Of a stretch of DNA of 64,000 nucleotides, positions 45,080 to 52,760 are shown piece after piece. The notes beneath the pieces are model-generated. The model was not told where the DNA came from. It did no database searches and was given only the letters and a program-made list of their open reading frames with translations. How positions within the stretch are numbered: the first letter of the stretch is position 1; each line of letters starts with the position of its first letter. Source of the stretch: Glaciihabitans sp. dw_435 (GTDB lineage Bacteria; Actinomycetota; Actinomycetes; Actinomycetales; Microbacteriaceae); the NCBI RefSeq assembly GCF_018449675.1, contig NZ_JAAVUZ010000001.1, positions 496,001 through 560,000 on the forward strand, in the 5' to 3' direction. The position numbers were made by a program, and so were the translations under genes.

Positions 45080-46423
45080 CTACCGGGCGCCAGCCCGTCG
45101 CGCCGACAGCCGACGGATCGCCGTGGCTGGAATTTCAAGCCAGCCGGGACGGTTGCGGGATTCGTAGACGGCTTCGTACAGGGCTTTGTCGATCTCGAAC
45201 GCGTCCAGTAGTGCGCGGTGTTCCCGGACATCGAATCCCGACCGCTCGATGTAGCCATCGACGAACGCGTGGCGGGCCGCCGATGCCCAGGCCGCCGCGG
45301 TGTCGTCCCCGTTGCGCAGGGCAACGGAACCGGCGGCGTAGTCGAAGGAGCGGAGCATCCCGGCAACGTCGCGGAGCGTGACATCGAGCTCCGAGCGCTC
45401 GGCCATGGGCCGGAGCGGTTCACCCTCGAAGTCCAGCAGCACCCAGCCGCGGTCGGGCACCGCCAGAACCTGGCCGAGGTGATAATCGCCATGGATCCGC
45501 TGGAGGTTGGGCCAGGGAGCATCGCTTGCCGCTGCGTAGATTGCCTCAATGGCTTCGCGGCAGGTTTCCAGCGACGGCACTTCGAGCATCGCGAGCGTCA
45601 GGCGCGCCCGCATGCTCGCCAGGACTGCATCGATGTCGTCGCGCGACGCGACCCGGGTCGGCATCTGCGTGGCGAGGATGGCGTGCACATCGGCGGTTGC
45701 GACTCCGAGGGCGTGCGCACGCTCGCTGAAGTCCTCGCCCGATTCCGCGGCGCTCAGCGCGACGCGCCACGCGTCCTCGACTCCGGGAAGGAACTCCTGG
45801 GCGAACGCGAGGTGTCCGACGGCGACGCCATCGTCACGGCCAGAGTCCGACCAGGTGCCAGACACGTAGCCGATGGAGGCGGGAACGAGGTCGCTGCCCG
45901 CAGCGGCGATGACCGACTGCAGCGTGACATCCGGATTTTCCCCGTGGTGCAGCGCGCGAAATACCTTGATGATGATCGACGGGCCGTCGGTGACGGTGCA
46001 GATGATCGACGTGTTGGACTGCTCGCCGCTGAGAACCTTCGAGCTGATGACCTCGATGTCCTGCGTTCCCGGCTGGCGGTGACCTGATGCCCCATCGACC
46101 GACTCGTTGCCGAGGATCAGCTTCAGCAGCGCACTTGGGTAGGCCGAGTCGTGGGTTCCATCGTAAATGGACCAATCATCCACGACGCCGATCGGCTCGA
46201 CTCCCAGCAGGGGGGTCAGTCGCTCCGTGAGCGGAACCTGATACAGCACGGTGGCCGAGGGACCACGATCGAGGAAGTAGTGAGTGGTGACGCGGACCGT
46301 GTCATCCGCTACCTGCCAGCCTCCGATGCGCTCGAGCCGGGGCTCAGAGCCCTTGTTGGCGTACCAGCGCTGCGACGCCAGCCATCCAGGGAATGTGGGT
46401 GGGATAACTGCATCGAAGCTCAC
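45080..46423 (-). CDS. mak: Maltokinase-like phosphotransferase
   Basis: A 447-residue aminoglycoside-phosphotransferase-fold kinase with a maltokinase N-terminal cap (FPGWLASQRWYANKG, about 11-25). The catalytic loop is RIHGDYHLGQVLA (about 310-322) and the metal-binding motif VLLDFEGEPLRP (about 328). Maltokinase makes maltose-1-phosphate for the GlgE alpha-glucan pathway. Here treS, glgE and glgB are not adjacent, unlike in many actinobacteria. GTG start with TAAATT 6 bases upstream, likely leaderless. Confidence 0.82.
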   Translation of the reverse strand: MSFDAVIPPTFPGWLASQRWYANKGSEPRLERIGGWQVADDTVRVTTHYFLDRGPSATVLYQVPLTERLTPLLGVEPIGVVDDWSIYDGTHDSAYPSALLKLILGNESVDGASGHRQPGTQDIEVISSKVLSGEQSNTSIICTVTDGPSIIIKVFRALHHGENPDVTLQSVIAAAGSDLVPASIGYVSGTWSDSGRDDGVAVGHLAFAQEFLPGVEDAWRVALSAAESGEDFSERAHALGVATADVHAILATQMPTRVASRDDIDAVLASMRARLTLAMLEVPSLETCREAIEAIYAAASDAPWPNLQRIHGDYHLGQVLAVPDRGWVLLDFEGEPLRPMAERSELDVTLRDVAGMLRSFDYAAGSVALRNGDDTAAAWASAARHAFVDGYIERSGFDVREHRALLDAFEIDKALYEAVYESRNRPGWLEIPATAIRRLSARRAGAR

Positions 46424-46429
46424 GGTTTG

Positions 46430-46435
46430 AATTTA
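46430..46435 (-). promoter_or_regulatory. Putative -10 of leaderless maltokinase transcript
   Basis: TAAATT on the - strand is 6 bases before GTG 46423, with no ribosome site. Confidence 0.5.
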
Positions 46436-46496
46436 CGCTGGATCGCTGAGGATTCACCAAGGGTTGACACACTCACGGCGTGTCCACACCTTTGGC

Positions 46497-47081
46497 TCAC
46501 GAGTCCTTTTCGTGGTCGGCGATCACCGTGAGCAACTGTGCCTTTGTCATGCGGGAGTAGCCGGTGAGCCCCGCCGACTTTGCATACGCGCGCAGCTCCG
46601 CGACGGTGTTGGCCGCCGTGGGGGCGCCCGGTGCTTCGGTCGAAGCAGAGGCCGCAGCGGCCGGCGTTGGGGTGGGCGCGGGCGGCATCGGTGCCTCGCC
46701 TGTGGCGCCGGCGGCAGTGGCGTCGGCTGTGGGCGCCGCAGGGGCGTTTGCCTCGACAGGAATCGCCTCGGGGACCTGAACATCGGAGGCGGTCGTCTCC
46801 GTGGCCGGAATATCCGCGGCCGAGGCATCCTCGACCGCGTCATTCGTCGCAGTGGCAACCGGCGCGGCGGGACGCGTGGCCGTGGATCTCGGCGCACGGG
46901 GAGCGCGTGCTTTCGGAGGCGCCGTGCCGGCGGTTGTGGGGATCGTCGGCGGTGTGGTGGTGGCAGCACCGACCGTGGTGCTTGCTTCCGGGGCATCCAC
47001 TATCAATTCCACTGACCGGGGTGGGAGCGGCTGGAGTGCCTCCCGGGTTTTCTTGGTGCGGCGGAACAGGTTGAAGAACAC
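46497..47081 (-). CDS. Protein with C-terminal Rho-N/SAP-like domain and Ala/Pro-rich linker
   Basis: A 194-residue protein. It begins with a short basic segment (MFFNLFRRTKKTRE), continues with a low-complexity Ala/Pro/Thr linker of about 120 residues, and ends in a helix-extended-loop-helix of about 36 residues (TVAELRAYAKSAGLTGYSRM, then TKAQLLTVIADH) like the Rho N-terminal or SAP nucleic-acid-binding motif. It may tether or modulate a nucleic acid. AAGGGG precedes the GTG. Function unknown. Confidence 0.72.
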   Translation of the reverse strand: MFFNLFRRTKKTREALQPLPPRSVELIVDAPEASTTVGAATTTPPTIPTTAGTAPPKARAPRAPRSTATRPAAPVATATNDAVEDASAADIPATETTASDVQVPEAIPVEANAPAAPTADATAAGATGEAPMPPAPTPTPAAAASASTEAPGAPTAANTVAELRAYAKSAGLTGYSRMTKAQLLTVIADHEKDS

Positions 47082-47114
47082 TCGGGACCCCTTGGCGTTA
47101 ACGATGCGGTCCGT

Positions 47115-47639
47115 TCATTCTGCCGCAGTGCGGGAAGCACGTTCTGCAGCGACAAACTCCGAGTACGCGTCGTCGCTGAACAGCACGAACCGCACGAGAC
47201 CGACCCCGCCGGTTTCGCGCACGGTCTGCAGCGCGATCCGTGCAGCATCGGCCATGGGCCATCCGTACACGCCGGCAGAAATGGCGGGGAACGCAATGGT
47301 GTCCGCGCCGATCCGGGCGGCAACCCGGAGCGACTCCCGGTACGCACTGGCGAGCAACTCGCTGCGGTCCTCGCGTGGCGAATAAACGGGACCGACGGTG
47401 TGGATGACCCGACCTGCGCGCAGTCGGCCCGCGGTCGTATCAACGGCCTGCCCTGTGGGTAGTCCCTCCGGGTAGGTCTCCTCACGCAGACGGCGACACT
47501 CGGCCAGGATGTCGGGGCCGCCGACCCGGTGAATCGCACCATCGACGCCGCCGCCACCCAGCAGCGTGCTGTTGGCCGCATTCACCACGGCGTCCACGGC
47601 CTGCTCAGTGATATCGCCGCGCACAATTTGAATTTGCAT
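47115..47639 (-). CDS. Macrodomain protein, O-acetyl-ADP-ribose deacetylase type
   Basis: A 174-residue MacroD-type macrodomain. Ligand-binding motifs are intact: VNAANSTLLGGGGVDGAIH (about 22-40) and FPAISAGVYGWPM (about 122-134). Such enzymes remove ADP-ribose or acetyl-ADP-ribose esters. ATG 47639 matches the family N-terminus (MQIQIVRGDITEQ). No ADP-ribosyltransferase or sirtuin gene is adjacent. Confidence 0.9.
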   Translation of the reverse strand: MQIQIVRGDITEQAVDAVVNAANSTLLGGGGVDGAIHRVGGPDILAECRRLREETYPEGLPTGQAVDTTAGRLRAGRVIHTVGPVYSPREDRSELLASAYRESLRVAARIGADTIAFPAISAGVYGWPMADAARIALQTVRETGGVGLVRFVLFSDDAYSEFVAAERASRTAAE

Positions 47640-47698
47640 GCTTCCAGAACTAGCACGCACCGCCGACGATGAACACGGGATACCGGTTCGTCTGCTCG

Positions 47699-48016
47699 TC
47701 AGCCGGCCTCCGCCCGAAACCGTCCGAGCAACCGCCACACGGCGCGGGTAAGCGGAGGATGATCCAGGGCTATCTGTCGGAGTACCCGGTATTCACGTGT
47801 GGGGGTCGGCAGCTGTCCGTCGTTGGCGGTGATGGCATCCGCTCGCAGGAGATACACGACGAGTTCGTCCACCGTGGGCAGTTCGTCCATGAACTCCCAG
47901 GGATCCTGACCGTCCAAACATCTCTCGAAAATGACGGTGTCCAGTTCGGTGCGTGCCTCGTGCCGAAGCGCTTCGAGACTCACCCGACCGCGAGGACCGG
48001 GGGCGTTCGGGTGCAT
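47699..48016 (-). CDS. Conserved hypothetical protein, about 105 residues
   Basis: A 105-residue basic/acidic mixed protein. DPWEFMDELPTVDELVVYLL (about 38-57) and PTREYRVLRQIALDHPP look like a small conserved helical family in actinobacteria, but I cannot name it. ATG 48016 has TAGGCT exactly 6 bases upstream and no ribosome site, consistent with a leaderless transcript. Divergent from the 138-residue gene. Confidence 0.6.
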   Translation of the reverse strand: MHPNAPGPRGRVSLEALRHEARTELDTVIFERCLDGQDPWEFMDELPTVDELVVYLLRADAITANDGQLPTPTREYRVLRQIALDHPPLTRAVWRLLGRFRAEAG

Positions 48017-48022
48017 GATTCA

Positions 48023-48028
48023 AGCCTA
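48023..48028 (-). promoter_or_regulatory. Putative -10 of the 105-residue protein gene
   Basis: TAGGCT on the - strand, 6 bases before ATG 48016. TTACGT (48051-48046), 17 bp upstream, is a possible -35. Confidence 0.5.
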
Positions 48029-48169
48029 AACGCCCTGCGCCGGTCACGTAAAACGCGCCTCAACGACGGTGGAACACACCCAGTTCTCCACAGGGAGCGA
48101 GGGCGCCCAGTTATCCCCATTTCGTTCACCCCTCCGTCTGGCCACGGCGCTGCGGAGCACGATCGACGC

Positions 48170-48586
48170 ATGAACGAACTTCCCCGACCCGATGAACTGG
48201 CGCCGCTCCTGACCGACGCGGACGTCGAGACGCGAGTGTCGACGCTGATCGGGCGCGCCACCGTGCGGCAGCTGTGGCTGCTGTTTCTCGATGACGATGG
48301 AGTGCAGCTGCCGCTCCTGCTTCCCATCGAGGGGTTGCCGCCGTCGCCACGTCACACCGATCTGGAATCGATGATGACGTCGATTTCCCACCTCATGTCC
48401 TCCATCGGCGCCGACAGTGCGGTGCTGGTGTGGGAGCGCTACGGGGCAGCGACGCTTACCGCCAACGATGTCTCCTGGTTACAGGCGCTGGTGGGCGCGT
48501 GCGCGGTCGAGAACCTCGCGATCCGCGCCGTGCTGCTGTCGTACCGCAACGGCGTCCGATGGGTCGCGCCAGATGACTACATCTGA
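48170..48586 (+). CDS. Conserved hypothetical protein, about 138 residues
   Basis: A 138-residue protein: helical N-terminus (PRPDELAPLLTDADVETRVS), a hydrophobic strand pair around WLLFLDDDGVQLPLLLPI (about 36-53), then a helical C-terminal half ending WVAPDDYI. I recognise it as a recurring actinobacterial hypothetical but no function. Longer in-frame extensions overlap the 105-residue gene. No ribosome site; CACGAT lies 6 bases upstream as a weak -10. Confidence 0.6.
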   Translation: MNELPRPDELAPLLTDADVETRVSTLIGRATVRQLWLLFLDDDGVQLPLLLPIEGLPPSPRHTDLESMMTSISHLMSSIGADSAVLVWERYGAATLTANDVSWLQALVGACAVENLAIRAVLLSYRNGVRWVAPDDYI

Positions 48587-48607
48587 TGCGCGGCACCCGG
48601 AGGGCCG

Positions 48608-48790
48608 TCACATCTCGCCGAGGTCGACACCTCCGGCTTCATGGGCAAGGTCGAGATCGCCGCCGTCGGGTTTTGAGCCCTCTTCGGTGATTGGGGTGTC
48701 GGGCGCCAAATCGACGGTCTCCTCCGGAGACGGCATTCCCGTGACCTGCGCGTCGCTTCCCACGCGCCGTCCTAACATCGCATCGTTCAT
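48608..48790 (-). CDS. Small acidic hypothetical protein, 60 residues
   Basis: A 60-residue acidic protein (MNDAMLGRRVGSDAQVT..., then Asp/Glu/Gly-rich). An AAGGAG lies 7 bases before the ATG, which supports translation despite its size. No domain is recognised; it is probably disordered. Confidence 0.5.
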   Translation of the reverse strand: MNDAMLGRRVGSDAQVTGMPSPEETVDLAPDTPITEEGSKPDGGDLDLAHEAGGVDLGEM

Positions 48791-48918
48791 TGCGTGCTCC
48801 TTGGGTCGGACAGCGCGCGAGCGGTGCGCCGATGCAAGCCACCCTAGGCACCAGTGGGCGTGCGTATCAGGGCTTGACCGCTGAGATAATCTCGTGCGCG
48901 CTATCCGCCGGGCGGAAC

Positions 48919-49095
48919 CTAGACGCCATCCGTGTCATCGTCGGCGTCCAGATCGGCGTCCGCCGGAACGCTGCCGTCGGTGTAGGTGTCGCTGGCGGAT
49001 GACGTCGTGGACGAACTTGACGTGGTCGATGTCGTCTCGGTCGTTGTGCCGTCGTCGTCCGTTGTGGTCGTCTTCTTGGTGGTGGACTCGGTCAT
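48919..49095 (-). CDS. Small Thr/Ser/Asp-rich protein, 58 residues
   Basis: A 58-residue protein of very low complexity: a Lys/Thr patch (MTESTTKKTTTT), then Thr/Ser-rich repeats, then an Asp-rich end. GGAG precedes the ATG by about 9 bases. It starts 1 bp after the stop of the Asp-rich gene upstream, so the two are translationally coupled. Composition suggests a disordered polypeptide. Confidence 0.5.
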   Translation of the reverse strand: MTESTTKKTTTTDDDGTTTETTSTTSSSSTTSSASDTYTDGSVPADADLDADDDTDGV

Positions 49096-49096
49096 C

Positions 49097-49579
49097 TCAT
49101 CGCTCCAGTTCGTCGTTATCGGGATCGACATCGATGTCGGTATAGCTACCGGCATCGGGATCCGTGACAACTCTATGCGTGCCGAGTTCGTAAGGCTCTG
49201 AGAGCTCGTCGAGTTCGCGATCGTCGAAGTCGTCATCGATCTCGTCGTCGTCCTCGTCGAGCACAAGATCGTCCTCGTCGAGATCGTCATCGTCATCGTC
49301 GAGGTCACGATCATCGTCCTCGTCCAGCGCTCCGTCGAGGTCGCCCTCGTTGAGTTCGGCATCGCCCCGATCGGGGCGATCGAGGACCGGGTCGTCCAGT
49401 TCGTCGTCGATGTCCGATTCGTCCAGATCGACATCTGTCAGCGCATCAGGGCCGAGGTCGTCCTCGATCTCCACGACGCCGCTCGTCGGCTCGCTGAACC
49501 CCACGGCAAAGGGATTGGGCGCGACGGCCTCGTCATCGGAGACGCTGTTCTGGAGAGAATCGTTTCGTGGATCGCTCAT
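49097..49579 (-). CDS. Aspartate-rich acidic protein, about 160 residues
   Basis: A 160-residue, extremely acidic protein. After a mixed N-terminus (MSDPRNDSLQNSVSDDEAV) most residues are Asp, Glu, Leu and Val in repeating D/E-L-D patterns, with a run of five Asp near the middle. It resembles acidic low-complexity proteins that bind cations or basic proteins. The ATG has a leaderless-type promoter (TTCACG, 17 bp, TAGCGT, 6 bases). A coding origin is supported by that promoter and by the coupled downstream gene, but a skewed shadow of nothing else is on the other strand. Confidence 0.55.
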   Translation of the reverse strand: MSDPRNDSLQNSVSDDEAVAPNPFAVGFSEPTSGVVEIEDDLGPDALTDVDLDESDIDDELDDPVLDRPDRGDAELNEGDLDGALDEDDDRDLDDDDDDLDEDDLVLDEDDDEIDDDFDDRELDELSEPYELGTHRVVTDPDAGSYTDIDVDPDNDELER

Positions 49580-49585
49580 GGCTGA

Positions 49586-49614
49586 ACGCTACGCCCGGCA
49601 ATTCGGACCGTGAA
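49586..49614 (-). promoter_or_regulatory. Leaderless promoter of the Asp-rich protein gene
   Basis: TTCACG (49614-49609) and TAGCGT (49591-49586) are 17 bp apart on the - strand, and TAGCGT is 6 bases before ATG 49579. This is the best -35/-10 pair among the leaderless starts in the window. Confidence 0.6.
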
Positions 49615-49695
49615 CCCCTTGCCGCCGTCCGGCGGTGTGCCTTAGTGGAAGGGGCCGGTCTACAGTGGTGAAGGACAGTCAAAGGAGATTAGTCA

Positions 49696-51339
49696 ATGGC
49701 TCACATGCCTCATTCAGCGCCACAAGCGCAGTCCATCCGGCCGCACAACGGCAGCGTTCCCCGGGGGCTCCCGTTCGATGAACAGTCGATTGACGGGGAC
49801 GAGAATTACCTCCCCACCAATGGTCCATCCATCGGCGATGATGAGCTTCCATCGGACCCCGGCCTGACGCGTACCGAGACGGACTCTCTCGGTTCGCGCG
49901 AGATTCCTGCCGACGTCTACTGGGGAATCCACACGGTGCGCGCGCTCGAGAACTTTCCGATCACACGACGTGCCATCTTCAACTACCCCGACCTGATCAC
50001 GGCCCTCGCCCGTGTCAAACAGGCCGCCGCGCGAGCCAACCGGGAACTCGGCACCCTGGACGCCGCGAAGGCAGACGTGATCGATACCGTCTGTCAGGAA
50101 ATCGTGGACGGTCGTCTGCACGACCAGTTCGTGGTGGGGGTGATTCAGGGCGGCGCCGGTACCTCCACAAACATGAACACCAACGAGGTGATCGCCAACC
50201 GTGCCCTCGAACTCATGGGGATACCGCGCGGGGACTACTCCCACATGCATCCGATCGACGATGTGAACCGCAGCCAGAGCACCAATGACGTGTATCCCAC
50301 TGCCATCAAATTGGCCATGGTCTTCTCGCTCCTGCGGCTGCTCGACGAGCACACCCTGCTCAGCGATTCGTTTGCCCGCAAGGGGCGAGAGTTCGGTGGC
50401 ATCCTCAAGGTCGGACGCACCCAGCTTCAGGACGCCGTGCCTATGACGCTTGGCCAGGAGTTTTCCGGCTTCGCGACAACACTGCGCGAAGACGTCGATC
50501 GCCTCCGGGAAGTTGTTCCGTGGCTCAACGAGATCAACCTGGGCGCCACGGCCATCGGCACCGGTATCACCGCGGACCCGCGATACGCCGAGGCTGTGCG
50601 ACACCATCTCGTCGAGTTGACCGGAATCGAGATGGAAACGGCGCCCGACCTGATCGAGGCCACCAGCGATGCCGGAATCTTCATGACGCTCAGCGGGACG
50701 CTCAAGCGCGCGGCGGTGAAGCTGTCGAAGATCTGCAACGACCTGCGTCTGATCTCCAGTGGTCCGCAGGCGGGCTTCGGAGAGATCAATCTGCCCCCGC
50801 GTCAGGCGGGATCCAGCATCATGCCCGGCAAGGTCAATCCGGTGATACCGGAGGTCGTCAACCAGGTCGCGTTTTCCGTGATCGGCGCCGATGCCACGGT
50901 AACGGCCGCCGCCGAGGCCGGGCAGCTGCAGCTGAATGCGTTCGAACCGGTGATCGCACACAGCATCCTCCAGTCGCTCGCCTGGATGACAAACGCGTGC
51001 CGCACGCTGCGGGTCAACTGCATCGAGGGGATCACCGCGAACACCGAGCGTCTGGCCGAGCAGGTCGGGTCGAGTGTGGGGGTGGTGACGGCGTTGACGC
51101 CCTACATCGGCTACGCGGCATCCGCCACTCTCGCCCACACGGCGCTGACGACCAACGCGTCGATCGCGGAACTGGTGGTGTCGTCCGGTCTGATGACGCG
51201 GGTCGAGGTCGACCGCGTGCTGTCCCCGGAGCGTCTGAGCGGTATGGCAGCCGTGACCGATGCGATCACCATCATCCGTCAGGTGGAGGAACGCGCGCGC
51301 GATGCCGTGGACGGTGACGGACCTACCGACCGCAGCTGA
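49696..51339 (+). CDS. aspA: Aspartate ammonia-lyase
   Basis: A 547-residue aspartase that deaminates aspartate to fumarate. The fumarase/aspartase superfamily signature GSSIMPGKVNPVIPE is at about 374-388. TETDSLGSREIPADVYWGIH matches aspartase rather than fumarase. Unusually, about 60 extra residues of disordered composition precede this conserved start; the ATG at 49696 has a good AAAGGAG site, so the extension is likely real. It could work with the asparaginase earlier in the window, but they are far apart. Confidence 0.92.
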   Translation: MAHMPHSAPQAQSIRPHNGSVPRGLPFDEQSIDGDENYLPTNGPSIGDDELPSDPGLTRTETDSLGSREIPADVYWGIHTVRALENFPITRRAIFNYPDLITALARVKQAAARANRELGTLDAAKADVIDTVCQEIVDGRLHDQFVVGVIQGGAGTSTNMNTNEVIANRALELMGIPRGDYSHMHPIDDVNRSQSTNDVYPTAIKLAMVFSLLRLLDEHTLLSDSFARKGREFGGILKVGRTQLQDAVPMTLGQEFSGFATTLREDVDRLREVVPWLNEINLGATAIGTGITADPRYAEAVRHHLVELTGIEMETAPDLIEATSDAGIFMTLSGTLKRAAVKLSKICNDLRLISSGPQAGFGEINLPPRQAGSSIMPGKVNPVIPEVVNQVAFSVIGADATVTAAAEAGQLQLNAFEPVIAHSILQSLAWMTNACRTLRVNCIEGITANTERLAEQVGSSVGVVTALTPYIGYAASATLAHTALTTNASIAELVVSSGLMTRVEVDRVLSPERLSGMAAVTDAITIIRQVEERARDAVDGDGPTDRS

Positions 51340-51366
51340 CTACGGACCCTCGGCCGGGAGGGGCGC

Positions 51367-51924
51367 TTAGGCGATCCCTGGGCGGGTGGCGTCGTCATCG
51401 GCACCGGACAGGTCGTCGTCCTCGTCGTCATCATCGATGACCTCGAGGGCGTTGTCCCGTGCTTCGCTCGCCTTGAGAACGACGCGGTCACGCACGTCTT
51501 CGCCGCGCTCCCGGAGGTCGCTCGCCGTGGATGTGACGCGATCCTTGACGTCCCCGGCGGTGCCGCTGACCTTGCCGGCGACATCCTTCGCCGTGGTTGC
51601 CGTGCGGTCGGCGACGTCCTTCGCAGCGGACGATGTCTTGTCCGCGACATCCTTGGCGACGTGGCTCACGTTGCCGGCGACGTCCTTTGCCACGTGGGCG
51701 ACATTGCTGGCGACGTCCTGGGCCGTGGCTTCGGCGCGGGCGCGGAGTACGGGACCCTGGCGCCGGGCGAACGCCGTGAGGTTGTCACGCGCCTTCTGCA
51801 TGCCGGGGCTCTCCCACAGCCGGTCTGCGGTGGCAACGATCTGCTCGTACCGTTTGCGACCGGCGCGGGCGCCAAGGACGTAACCGACAGCAAGACCGAC
51901 GTACAGCGGGATTCGAGAGCTCAT
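51367..51924 (-). CDS. LEA-like/YtxH-like repetitive protein
   Basis: A 185-residue protein. A Gly-rich hydrophobic N-terminal segment (LYVGLAVGYVLGARAG) can anchor it to the membrane, as in YtxH-type proteins. Residues about 70-150 form repeats of roughly 11 residues with the theme AKDVAxKTxxx or DVADR, the amphipathic pattern of group-3 LEA proteins. The C-terminus is acidic. It may protect membranes during desiccation or freezing; this is inference. Leaderless-type start. Confidence 0.7.
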   Translation of the reverse strand: MSSRIPLYVGLAVGYVLGARAGRKRYEQIVATADRLWESPGMQKARDNLTAFARRQGPVLRARAEATAQDVASNVAHVAKDVAGNVSHVAKDVADKTSSAAKDVADRTATTAKDVAGKVSGTAGDVKDRVTSTASDLRERGEDVRDRVVLKASEARDNALEVIDDDDEDDDLSGADDDATRPGIA

Positions 51925-51930
51925 GGTGCC

Positions 51931-51936
51931 AGCCTA
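51931..51936 (-). promoter_or_regulatory. Putative -10 of the LEA-like gene
   Basis: TAGGCT on the - strand is 6 bases before ATG 51924 and no ribosome site is visible. Confidence 0.5.
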
Positions 51937-51986
51937 AGCGCCGGGCGACGTGGTGCGCAGGGACTTGGGCAGGTGGTACACGCGTG

Positions 51987-52760
51987 CTAGAGAATCCGTG
52001 AGCGGGGGACCCGCGGTGTCCCGGGGGTGTGGGTGGAATCCTTGATCCGGTGACGCCAGCGCAGGATGGGCAGTTGCGCGGGCCAGTGCAACGACAGGGT
52101 ATGGATGGCACGGGACATCCGCCGTCCGAATGATCCAGCATCGACAAATGGGCGTCCGGAAATGCCCACGACGAGCGATCGGTCGAAAATGACGTCGGAC
52201 GACGGATCGAGCCGAAAGCTCAGGTCGATGTCATCGTGAATCTCGGTGTCGTCCCGGGGCACGGAGTCGCTGACCGCACGCCAGACCGTCGCGCGAACCG
52301 CATAGTTGGAACCGAACAGGGCGGTGTGAGCCAGGGCGGAGTGCATCCAGAAGAAGTAGGCCTTCATGTAGAAGATCTGGGCGAGCAGCGCGCGCGCCCC
52401 GGAGAGGTCGTAAAACCTGCCCGGTCCGGTGATCGCGACCGCTCCGGGACGTTCGGTGAGGGCGTCTTCGACGTGCTCGAGCCAGTCGGCAGGGAGCCGG
52501 CTGTCGGCATCGCAGCGCGCGATGATGTCCCCGTATGCCTGGTCGAATCCCGCGGCAGAGGCTGCGGTAATGCCGGGGCGTCGCTCCGTCCAGACGCAGG
52601 CTCCCCACTTGGTGGCGACTGCCACACTGGCATCGGTGCTGCCGTTGTCGACCACGATGATCTCGTCGGCTGGGCGGGTCTGCCGCGCCAGGGAGGCCAG
52701 GCAGCGCTCCAGCATGTCGGCGTCGTTGAGGGTCGGAATGATTACCGAGATGCGGGTCAT
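51987..52760 (-). CDS. Glycosyltransferase family 2
   Basis: A 257-residue GT-A transferase. The start MTRISVIIPTLNDADMLERC and IIVVDNGSTDASV (about 34-46) are the nucleotide-sugar-binding parts. The DxD-type metal motif is in IIARCDADSRLP (about 82-93). A hydrophobic stretch (IFYMKAYFFW) may contact the membrane. Its ATG overlaps the ligD stop by 4 bp; upstream codons in frame would lie in ligD. Substrate unknown. Confidence 0.85.
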   Translation of the reverse strand: MTRISVIIPTLNDADMLERCLASLARQTRPADEIIVVDNGSTDASVAVATKWGACVWTERRPGITAASAAGFDQAYGDIIARCDADSRLPADWLEHVEDALTERPGAVAITGPGRFYDLSGARALLAQIFYMKAYFFWMHSALAHTALFGSNYAVRATVWRAVSDSVPRDDTEIHDDIDLSFRLDPSSDVIFDRSLVVGISGRPFVDAGSFGRRMSRAIHTLSLHWPAQLPILRWRHRIKDSTHTPGTPRVPRSRIL

